Part shown: positions 7,308-13,427 of the stretch, piece by piece
Numbering within the stretch: the stretch's first letter is position 1
How the letters are laid out: the number at the start of each line of letters is the position of its first letter
Source: a virus
Virus record (IMG/VR): IMGVR_UViG_3300001097_000018
Span: 1-39,333 of that record
Reading direction: 5' to 3' (one strand)
DNA length: 39,333 nucleotides
The notes under the pieces: generated by a model
What the model was told of the DNA's origin: nothing
The model's database searches: none
Seen by the model: the letters and a program-made list of their open reading frames with translations, nothing else
Made by a program: the position numbers and the translations under genes

Positions 7308-8693
7308 ATGAGTACTTTATCTTTTTTATTCGGCAGCGGTAACACCGTTGACCCGCGCAAAGAAGGCCTGCCTTTATTTGGCATCGGGTATGCGGACTTT
7401 AACATTCAGACCAGTTTGCGGGTTATCGACTCCAACTTCAATATTGTTGGCTCTCCTTGGGGCGCTATCTTCAATACAACCGTGAGCTACGGCTCGGGTA
7501 TGCACGCAGATGCCATGTGGGGGTATGGCAGCGGCAGTAGCCCTGATATGGGGGCTTGGCGGGGTACTTTGTCTACTGAGGGTTACGCCAGTTATGCCCA
7601 GTGGATACGGGCGATGCACCAACACGACCAGTACCCTATGGGCATGTACGTTGACCTGAGCCCTACAGGTATGTTTAACGGACAAACATTGCATGGTTTT
7701 AGCAACACCAAAACTCTGCGTGGGAGGTTCTTGATCAATCAAATACTGCCGGAAGGATGCAGGCCGCGCAGGTACTTTCAGATGGAAAGCAATACCTTCC
7801 GGGAATGCCCAAATATGGGTTCTTTGCTCAACGGCATAGATTCAGTTAATTTGAGTACCTTTAGAACCCTAAACGGTTTCACCATAGGCAACGGGTCTGC
7901 TGGATATAACGAAAAAACTAAAACACTGGTCACGCTTCATTACTCCGGTGCTGCAATTCAAATCAACAGGTTTGTAAGCACTGTTGATTTAAACACCTGC
8001 GTCAGCTTGGCAAGCTTTTTCGCAGCGGCCACCGTTACCAGTGCAACGGGTACTCGTACGGGCAGTGATAATCCAGGTGATACAGTTGTTATTGTTGGGG
8101 ATAATGGCTTTGTTGCAGTGAATTATCGTAGTAGTAATACACAGTATGGTGACTTAATAAACCCGGATAATACTTACTCTAACGGTTATTTTGCATCTAT
8201 AAGCAATACCACTTCTTATGGAACAGATCATGGCGCTCCCTATTACAACAAGATGCAACTGACTTGGGATGGGAAATGGGCTGCTGCGTACACCGCCTAC
8301 TACTATTACGGTAATGGCTTGTCCTGTTTTGTTCACTCAACAGAAGACCCGCGCAGGTACTTCAGGATAAATAATACCAATTCCGGAAGCTATGGCTGTG
8401 CCTTCTTGCCACTGGGTAAGTCTGGTTTTATGTTCGCACTGGGTACAAATACAGACAGTGTTCCTGTTTCCATGAATGTTTACAATTTCTCCAATACAGA
8501 GCGTAGTGGGACTGGAAGTACCACTTACTCAAATCAGGGCAGTGATGGGAATGTGGACACTGCAAACGGTGGTGCTTTGAATGCTTCTGTGTACACCTAC
8601 AACAATTTGCATGGTGGATACGGTACAACTTGCTACCCTATATTTTTCACCGTTAACCAATGGCCCACGCTAGTTGCCAACGCCGTTAAATAA
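7308..8693 (+). CDS. Putative receptor-binding / tail fibre protein
   Basis: The 461-residue product is rich in Gly, Ser, Thr, Asn and Tyr, with many aromatic beta-strand segments and no membrane segment, coiled coil or enzyme motif that I recognise. AAAGGA lies upstream of ATG 7308. It lies between a carbohydrate-binding fibre gene and further fibre-like genes, the usual place for a receptor-binding tip. A propeller-like fold is possible given repeated 'F...G..G' and 'DG.W' type strands, but I cannot establish it. Confidence 0.6.
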   Translation: MSTLSFLFGSGNTVDPRKEGLPLFGIGYADFNIQTSLRVIDSNFNIVGSPWGAIFNTTVSYGSGMHADAMWGYGSGSSPDMGAWRGTLSTEGYASYAQWIRAMHQHDQYPMGMYVDLSPTGMFNGQTLHGFSNTKTLRGRFLINQILPEGCRPRRYFQMESNTFRECPNMGSLLNGIDSVNLSTFRTLNGFTIGNGSAGYNEKTKTLVTLHYSGAAIQINRFVSTVDLNTCVSLASFFAAATVTSATGTRTGSDNPGDTVVIVGDNGFVAVNYRSSNTQYGDLINPDNTYSNGYFASISNTTSYGTDHGAPYYNKMQLTWDGKWAAAYTAYYYYGNGLSCFVHSTEDPRRYFRINNTNSGSYGCAFLPLGKSGFMFALGTNTDSVPVSMNVYNFSNTERSGTGSTTYSNQGSDGNVDTANGGALNASVYTYNNLHGGYGTTCYPIFFTVNQWPTLVANAVK

Positions 8694-8701
8694 GGAAATA
8701 T

Positions 8702-8941
8702 ATGACTATCAAAATTGCATTCACAAACAAAGGCGACCCTTGGACTGCTGACCCAAGTAGTTTGCTAGAGCCGCACCTTTTGGGCGACGTACCGGAGGGT
8801 GTGGCTTGGTGGAGAATCAGCCTAGACCCTAAAACTCTGGTGGTTTCTGTTTTGTTTCCAGACCTATCAGATGCACAGGCAGAAGTTAAGCAAGAGGCAG
8901 TATTAAAAGCGAAGCATGATGTAGAGGCAGCATCATTGTAA
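8702..8941 (+). CDS. Small protein of the fibre module
   Basis: The 79-residue product starts MTIKIAFTNKGDPWTADP, has a central WWRISLDPKTLVVSVLFPDLSD and ends in a charged helix (AEVKQEAVLKAKHDVEA). AAGGA precedes the start. The short beta part plus C-terminal helix resembles small fibre-associated or chaperone-like proteins. No family is recognised with confidence. Confidence 0.6.
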   Translation: MTIKIAFTNKGDPWTADPSSLLEPHLLGDVPEGVAWWRISLDPKTLVVSVLFPDLSDAQAEVKQEAVLKAKHDVEAASL

Positions 8942-8960
8942 TTATGTAAAGGACGCATTC

Positions 8961-9851
8961 ATGTTTGGATACGCAGCATTCGCCCAAACCTCGTTTGCGT
9001 CTTTTCCGATGTTGGGTACGCCCGCGTCGGTTACGCTTACAGGCCAAGAATTATTTATATATGTAAATAGTTTAACGCCTACAGCTGCCGCAAATGTGCA
9101 GTTAACCCCCCAGATGTCTTTGGTTGCCTCGCAAGGTGTACTGCAGTTTAATTCTGCGTACGCACTTAACGGGCAAGCTATCACTGCGTATTTGAACAGC
9201 GTGGGTACTACTGCCGCTGCTACTACAACGCTAGATGCGCAGCTACTTCAGCTTTACCAAGGTCAAATAACAGGGGCGCCGGGTTATAGCATTACTGGTA
9301 TAGCGATGGTTGCTAGTCAAGGGGCGTTAAACACTACGGCTGCTAGTAATGTAGTAGTTGCTGGTGAGGCGTTAAACGCGACTCTTGGAAATATTAATGC
9401 TGCGGGGATTGCGAATGTCGCGCTTACTGGACAGTATGCGGCGGTGCTACAAGGAATAATTTCTGGGAAAGGTAACGCAAACGCTACCATTACCGGCGTC
9501 ACTGCCTTAATTAACATAAATAATTTGTTAGTGTGGGGATTAATTCCAACACCAGACGACCCAGTATGGCAGACTATTAATACGGCTCAAACTGATAGCT
9601 GGATAGTGATGCCAACACCGGACGACCTAGTATGGCAGACTATTAATACGGCTCAAACTGATAGCTGGATAGTGATACCAACACCGGACGACCCAGTATG
9701 GCAGACTATTAATAAGGCTCAAACTGATAGCTGGATAGTGATGCCAACACCGGACGACCCAGTATGGCAGACTATTAATAAGGCTCAAACTGATAGCTGG
9801 ATAGTGATGCCAACAAATCAAACAGCGTTGTGGAGCAATATACCAAATTAA
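8961..9851 (+). CDS. Repeat-containing fibre or surface protein
   Basis: The 296-residue product begins with MFGYAAFAQTSFASFP, then has Ala/Thr/Val-rich beta repeats (G-Q-x-L/I spaced about 35-40 residues, such as TGQELFIYVN and NGQAITAYLN) to about residue 190. The C-terminal third holds four 22-residue repeats of the form PTPDDPVWQTINTAQTDSWIV, encoded by near-identical 66-bp units, and ends in TALWSNIPN. The Trp/Pro pattern W-x2-I-x-T-A-Q-x-D-S-W continues into the last partial unit. It is probably an extended surface appendage; ligand unknown. Confidence 0.65.
   Translation: MFGYAAFAQTSFASFPMLGTPASVTLTGQELFIYVNSLTPTAAANVQLTPQMSLVASQGVLQFNSAYALNGQAITAYLNSVGTTAAATTTLDAQLLQLYQGQITGAPGYSITGIAMVASQGALNTTAASNVVVAGEALNATLGNINAAGIANVALTGQYAAVLQGIISGKGNANATITGVTALININNLLVWGLIPTPDDPVWQTINTAQTDSWIVMPTPDDLVWQTINTAQTDSWIVIPTPDDPVWQTINKAQTDSWIVMPTPDDPVWQTINKAQTDSWIVMPTNQTALWSNIPN
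9546..9809 (+). repeat. Four tandem 66-bp repeats inside fibre gene
   Basis: Units start at 9546, 9612, 9678 and 9744. Period is exactly 66 bp (22 codons), so copy-number change keeps the frame. The copies differ at only a few bases (for example ACCAGA/ACCGGA, CCCAGT/CCTAGT, ATACGG/ATAAGG and GTGATG/GTGATA), which points to recent expansion or ongoing homogenisation. Confidence 0.95.
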
Positions 9852-9863
9852 GGAGTGTAGGAT

Positions 9864-9965
9864 GTGTTTGATCCAATCACTATCGGTCTTGTAATCAAAG
9901 CGGCAGCGGTAAGTGAAGTAAGAAAAATGCGTGAACTGCGCTTAAAGATTTTATTGGGGGAATGA
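9864..9965 (+). CDS. 33-residue small protein before holin
   Basis: A GTG start at 9864 follows AGGAG (9851-9855) at eight bases, and the TGA overlaps the ATGs of the holin gene (AATGATG). The product is FDPITIGLVIKAAAVSEVRKMRELRLKILLGE after the start Met: a short hydrophobic helix then a basic helix. It may be a small lysis-related or regulatory peptide. The competing ATG at 9862 gives only ten codons. Existence is supported by the ribosome binding site and coupling, not by recognised homology. Confidence 0.5.
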   Translation: MFDPITIGLVIKAAAVSEVRKMRELRLKILLGE

Positions 9966-10480
9966 TGCTTACGCTTCTATCAACACTGGTTTCATTTCTA
10001 ATGGGCGGCCTGCCCAAAATCCTAGACTTCTTTCAAGACAAGTCAGACAAGTCCCATGAGCTTAAGTTGGCTCAGATGCAGACTGAGCGTGAGATGCAAC
10101 TTATGGCGGCAGGTTTTGCATCGCAACAAAAGATTGAAGAGATCAAGCTAGATGAGATTAAGGTTAGTTCTAAGGCAGAGACTAAACAGTCTATTATTGC
10201 GGCGCAGCAGTCTGAGATGGAGATGGTCTACAAGCATGACATGAGTCTAAATGAGGGCACCAGCCAATGGATGAAAAACCTCCGGGCAGGTGTAAGACCA
10301 ATAATTACTTTTGGTTTTTTCTTTTTACTAGTGTTTATTGATATTGGGTTGTTTTCTTATGGATGGTATAGCGGCGCTAATTTTAAAGATTTAGCAGAAA
10401 TGTTGTGGGATAGCGAAACCCAAGCCTTGTTTGCGTCAATTATAGCGTTCCATTTTGGCGGTCGGGCGTTTGGGAAATAA
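9962..10480 (+). CDS. Holin (3-TM, GTA-holin type)
   Basis: The product is 172 residues. A hydrophobic N-terminal segment (LTLLSTLVSFLMGGLPKIL, about residues 3-21) is followed by a long charged coiled-coil region (about 25-90). Two C-terminal membrane segments (PIITFGFFFLLVFIDIGLFSY, about 113-133; ALFASIIAFHFGGRAF, about 155-170) follow, with the motif LWDSETQALFASIIAFHFG. This matches my knowledge of the 3-TM holins of gene-transfer agents and many podophages. Holins permeabilise the inner membrane at a set time so the lysozyme can pass. GGGGGA (9957-9962 area) supplies the ribosome binding site. It is directly followed by lysozyme. Confidence 0.7.
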   Translation: MMLTLLSTLVSFLMGGLPKILDFFQDKSDKSHELKLAQMQTEREMQLMAAGFASQQKIEEIKLDEIKVSSKAETKQSIIAAQQSEMEMVYKHDMSLNEGTSQWMKNLRAGVRPIITFGFFFLLVFIDIGLFSYGWYSGANFKDLAEMLWDSETQALFASIIAFHFGGRAFGK

Positions 10481-10482
10481 CC

Positions 10483-10962
10483 ATGCCTATTAGCAAAAAA
10501 GCATTAAAGATGATCGCGCACCACGAGGGGGTGCGGACAAAACCGTACCGTTGTCCGGCCAAGCTTTGGACTATTGGGGTGGGGCATGTGATTGACCCAA
10601 ATCATGGAAAACTTAAGATAGAAGACAGGGTTAGTTTGCCCTGCCCGGTTGGGTGGAATCGGACGTTTACGATGGAGGAAGTCAATGCTATCCTTGCAAA
10701 AGACCTTAAGAGGTTTGAGCGCGGAGTACTTAAATATTGCCCTGCTGCTGGCACTCGCCAAAGTTGGCTCGATGCTCTGGTCAGTTTTAGCTTTAACGTA
10801 GGACTCGGTACTCTACAACGCAGCACATTACGGCAGAAGTTTAATCGTGGAGATTACGCCGGGGCGGCAGAAGAATTTTTAAAATACACCAAAGCCGGGG
10901 GCAATGTGCTTAAAGGTTTGGTAAATCGGCGTAACGACGAACGAGCGTTGTACCTTAGTTAA
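10483..10962 (+). CDS. Endolysin, GH24 lysozyme
   Basis: This 159-residue protein is a phage GH24 (T4/P21-type) muramidase. The catalytic Glu15 lies in AHHEG; the spacing Glu15-8-Cys24-5-Thr30 matches the family's E-8-D/C-5-T triad, and TIGVGH (30-35) follows. The C-terminal lobe has NVGLGTLQRSTL and GLVNRRNDERALYL, typical of the family. No signal peptide or N-terminal anchor is visible, so export depends on the holin. It cleaves peptidoglycan between MurNAc and GlcNAc. A fragment of a second, different GH24 gene lies just downstream. Confidence 0.92.
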   Translation: MPISKKALKMIAHHEGVRTKPYRCPAKLWTIGVGHVIDPNHGKLKIEDRVSLPCPVGWNRTFTMEEVNAILAKDLKRFERGVLKYCPAAGTRQSWLDALVSFSFNVGLGTLQRSTLRQKFNRGDYAGAAEEFLKYTKAGGNVLKGLVNRRNDERALYLS

Positions 10963-10971
10963 GGAACTAAC

Positions 10972-11073
10972 ATGTCAACATATTCCCCGAATCTTCGTAT
11001 TGAGCTTATAGCTAACGGCGACCAGACAGGTACGTGGGGCCTTCTGCTCTTCCACCTTGGTCAAAAAACTTAA
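10972..11073 (+). pseudogene. Truncated fibre N-terminus (first 23 codons) joined to foreign sequence
   Basis: From ATG 10972 the first 23 codons read STYSPNLRIELIANGDQ followed by TGTWG. This is the same N-terminus as the intact fibre gene at 11621, but with many silent differences. The similarity stops exactly at base 11040. From 11041 the frame runs into lysozyme-derived sequence in the wrong frame and ends at TAA 11071-11073. It is a decayed gene or recombination scar, not a functional protein. AAGGA upstream suggests the 33-codon peptide could still be translated. Confidence 0.85.
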
Positions 11074-11194
11074 CGCCCAAGATTACGCCGGGGCATGTAA
11101 AGAAATCCTGCGTTGGAACCGCGCTCAAGGGCGTGTAGTAGCGGGGCTTACAAATCGCCGCCAAAAGGAGTATAAGCAATGCTTAGGGAACTGA
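11042..11194 (+). pseudogene. Remnant of a second GH24 lysozyme (C-terminal lobe only)
   Basis: The frame 11042-11194 reads FCSSTLVKKLNAQDYAGACKE...RWNRAQGRVVAGLTNRRQKEY and ends CLGN. It aligns without gaps to the last 46 residues of the intact lysozyme (I count about 22 identities). The catalytic lobe is missing and no convincing start with a ribosome binding site is present. Its 3' end overlaps the Rz start at 11179, the usual lysozyme-Rz arrangement. It was therefore probably the original lysozyme of this cassette before replacement. Confidence 0.85.
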
Positions 11195-11619
11195 CAATTG
11201 TTGCTATCATAGCGGGGGTTGCAGGAATTACCTGTGGGTGGAGTGTGCAAGGCTGGCGTAAGGACAAAGAGATTGCCGTTATGCAGGCCACGTATAATCA
11301 ACACCGTGCTGACGCAGAAGAAAACGCCCGTATTAAGGAACAAGGTTGGCAGAGCACCGCCGAGCAGATAACGAGAGACAAAAATGCGCAGATCGCTACT
11401 ACTACTCGCCGTCTTAACAACACTATTGCAGGGCTGCGCACTCGTTCGGAGCGCCCCACAGGTGAAATGCCCACGACCCCCGGCGCTTGTTTTGGACTAT
11501 CCGGAGCGCAACTGGCAAGGGGAGATGGAGAGTTTCTTGCAGGGTACGCTGCCGACGCAGCCCGGCTTGAAGCCGCCCTCGAACAATGTGAAGCGCAATA
11601 CAACTCAATAGGACAATAG
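11179..11619 (+). CDS. Rz-like inner-membrane spanin
   Basis: The 146-residue protein has an N-terminal membrane anchor (about residues 4-22, LTIVAIIAGVAGITCGWSV) followed by a long charged alpha-helical periplasmic part (WRKDKEIAVMQATYNQHRADAEENAR onward). This is the standard i-spanin design. The second gene Rz1 is nested within it in the +1 frame, which is diagnostic. Spanins fuse inner and outer membranes as the last lysis step, so a Gram-negative host is implied. AAGGAG lies upstream of ATG 11179. A CF/CE pair near the C-terminus may affect oligomerisation. Confidence 0.85.
   Translation: MLRELTIVAIIAGVAGITCGWSVQGWRKDKEIAVMQATYNQHRADAEENARIKEQGWQSTAEQITRDKNAQIATTTRRLNNTIAGLRTRSERPTGEMPTTPGACFGLSGAQLARGDGEFLAGYAADAARLEAALEQCEAQYNSIGQ
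11384..11611 (+). CDS. Rz1-like outer-membrane lipoprotein spanin (nested in Rz)
   Basis: This 75-residue product is encoded wholly within the Rz gene in the +1 frame. It starts MRRSLLLLAVLTTLLQGC: a basic N-terminus, hydrophobic stretch and lipobox LQGC with Cys18 as the lipidation site. The mature part is proline-rich (CPRPPALVLDYP, LPTQPGLKPP), as in Rz1 proteins. It would sit in the outer membrane and pair with Rz across the periplasm. Confidence 0.85.
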   Translation: MRRSLLLLAVLTTLLQGCALVRSAPQVKCPRPPALVLDYPERNWQGEMESFLQGTLPTQPGLKPPSNNVKRNTTQ

Positions 11620-11620
11620 C

Positions 11621-12739
11621 ATGCCGTCAACATACTCCCCCGACTTACGAATTGAACTCATTGCCAACGGCGAACAGTCGGGCACATGGGGTGTAACTAC
11701 CAATAATAATCTCGGTGCGCTTATTGAAGACGCTATTTCTGGGCAAGCCTTAGTCTCAGTAATTTCGGATAACCAAGTTCTGACTGCTTTTAACGGCAAC
11801 GCGGATCAATCTCGATGTGCGGCGGTTGAGCTTAGTACAACCACCAGTGCAAACTTCGCCGTCTACGTACCGCCAGTAACTAAGCTCTACGTCGTCAAAA
11901 ATAACTCTGCGTATACGGCAACCGTATATTGCTCAACCGTCTTAGGTAACACCACTGCTGCCGGTACTGGCATCTCTATTCCCGCAGGTAAATCCGTTTT
12001 ACTTCGTGCAGATAGCGTAAATGTCGTAGGGCAGTTCGATCAGGTAGTGGGTGGTTTAGGTGTAGGCGGGGCGCTGACGGTTACTGGGAATACGACGGTT
12101 ACTGGGAATACGACGGTTACTGGGAATACAACGGCTGGGGGAACTTTATCTGTTGGGGGAACTTCTGCTTTTACCGGAGTAGCTACATTCATTACTTCAC
12201 CTGTAGTGCCAACTGCTACGGCTGGAGACAATAGCACTAAAGCTGCCAGCACTGCTTTTGTAGCTGCTGCTGTTTCTCCGGGTTCTAATGATTATTTAAA
12301 CGACCCAAATGTAGATGGGATACTTTCAAGAATCGCAGATAAGACTGTAGCAGCTAGAACAATTACATCTGGCGCAGGAATCTCTATTACAAATGGTAAC
12401 GGAGTATCAGGAAATCCAACGGTTACTAATGCTGGGGTATTGACGTTTAATGGAACGGCGGGTGCAGTAACATACACAAGTACAAACGTTTTAGCTGCTA
12501 CTGCAAGCGCATCGGTTGGTGCAATTGGGACGTATGCGTTGCTTATCACACCATCAGTAGCAACGATTTACAGCCCCGGCACTACGGTATCCGGGTCATC
12601 ACTAAGCTGGGGTGGTATTGAGTCAGGCGGCGGCCAATCAGTACTTTCAAGCCCGACACCAAGCGGAACTTGGATGGCAATGGGTTACAAAGACGCGTCG
12701 GCTAACAATACGGCAATTGTCTGGTTGCGGATTTCTTAG
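11621..12739 (+). CDS. Tail fibre protein
   Basis: The 372-residue protein begins PSTYSPDLRIELIANGEQ then SGTWG, an N-terminus I recognise from many phage fibre proteins with the pattern 'LxIELIxxGEqsGTWGxTTNxNL'. The centre has a triple VTGNTT repeat and AGGTLSVGG/TGVATF shaft segments, then PTATAGDNSTKAASTAFV. This resembles the AxxADNSTxxATTxFV motif of fibres. The C-terminus is a compact beta domain (SWGGIESGGG; GTWMAMGYKD). A decayed copy of the first 23 codons lies 580 bp upstream. Confidence 0.75.
   Translation: MPSTYSPDLRIELIANGEQSGTWGVTTNNNLGALIEDAISGQALVSVISDNQVLTAFNGNADQSRCAAVELSTTTSANFAVYVPPVTKLYVVKNNSAYTATVYCSTVLGNTTAAGTGISIPAGKSVLLRADSVNVVGQFDQVVGGLGVGGALTVTGNTTVTGNTTVTGNTTAGGTLSVGGTSAFTGVATFITSPVVPTATAGDNSTKAASTAFVAAAVSPGSNDYLNDPNVDGILSRIADKTVAARTITSGAGISITNGNGVSGNPTVTNAGVLTFNGTAGAVTYTSTNVLAATASASVGAIGTYALLITPSVATIYSPGTTVSGSSLSWGGIESGGGQSVLSSPTPSGTWMAMGYKDASANNTAIVWLRIS
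12076..12129 (+). repeat. Three tandem 18-bp repeats in fibre gene
   Basis: Three copies of an 18-bp unit (GACGGTTACTGGGAATAC) start at 12076, 12094 and 12112; the last copy differs only at its final bases. They encode a triple TVTGNT shaft repeat and are in frame, so gain or loss of units alters fibre length only. Confidence 0.9.
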
Positions 12740-12750
12740 GGGTGAACGTA

Positions 12751-12945
12751 ATGAAACTAGAGTACGCGAACCGGCCTGTTTGGGCGAACGATGAAAAAAC
12801 AGCAATGGATTTGCTTATTAAGTGGGATGGAGTTCGCGTCGAGTACCCTTTTGCGGCAACCGACAGCGCCGTAGAAGAGCACGGGCTTAGCAAAAGGCAC
12901 AAAATTCTGCGCAAGCAGGGACTTGGCGATGTATGGGCTATTTAA
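12751..12945 (+). CDS. Small tail-fibre-assembly-like protein
   Basis: ATG 12751 is preferred to the in-frame GTG 12742, because GGGGTG (12739-12744) then serves as its ribosome binding site. The 64-residue product has VEYPFAATDSAVEEHG, similar in layout to WIPFTASPEDVEQSG in the next gene. Both look like the N-terminal half of fibre-assembly or chaperone proteins. Its end overlaps the next gene by 17 bases. It may be a stand-alone N-terminal module. Confidence 0.6.
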   Translation: MKLEYANRPVWANDEKTAMDLLIKWDGVRVEYPFAATDSAVEEHGLSKRHKILRKQGLGDVWAI

Positions 12946-13360
12946 GAAACTCAGGCTGGTCAACAACACTATTTTTGAGAATCGCATGAACTATAGAAAC
13001 CCAACATATAATTCTTCTGGCTTTGTTGATTGTGAGATCGACCATCCAGTTTACGGATGGATACCTTTTACTGCAAGCCCAGAGGATGTAGAACAAAGCG
13101 GGAAGTTGCTTTTTTCTGAGATTATTGCCTCTGGTAATATAAAAAAATATCTTCCGCCACCTGCTTACATTCCCACAGAAAACGACGTTCGCCAAGAGCG
13201 AGACGTTTTACTATCTAAATCAGACTGGACGCAATTACCGGATGCCCAAGCGGCATTAAGTAGTACTCAAAAGCTAGATTGGTTAAAATACCGGCAAGCA
13301 TTGAGAGACGTTCCCCAGCAGTTAAATTTTCCCTCAAATGTTACTTGGCCTGTTATGTAG
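12929..13360 (+). CDS. Tail fibre assembly chaperone-like protein
   Basis: The 143-residue protein (from ATG 12929) includes MNYRNPTYNSSGFVDCEIDHP, WIPFTASPEDVEQ, a PPPAYIP linker and the C-terminal motif ERDVLLSKSDWTQLPDA...YRQALRDVPQQ...NVTWP. That C-terminal motif is typical of phage tail fibre assembly (DUF4376/PF02413-like) proteins. ATG 12929 has an AGGGA site seven bases upstream. ATG 12986 would match the usual family start (MNYRNP) but has a weaker site, so the true start is uncertain. It follows a fibre gene directly, as expected. Confidence 0.7.
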   Translation: MYGLFKKLRLVNNTIFENRMNYRNPTYNSSGFVDCEIDHPVYGWIPFTASPEDVEQSGKLLFSEIIASGNIKKYLPPPAYIPTENDVRQERDVLLSKSDWTQLPDAQAALSSTQKLDWLKYRQALRDVPQQLNFPSNVTWPVM

Positions 13361-13427
13361 TCAGCAACGGATTAGAAACGTCCTTAAGCGACACACTTGC
13401 CTACATTATGGAATCGTAAGGGTTAAT

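Noticed and set aside
9546-9809. CRISPR-like array
   Set aside because: The repeats are directly adjacent with no spacers and encode an in-frame protein repeat.
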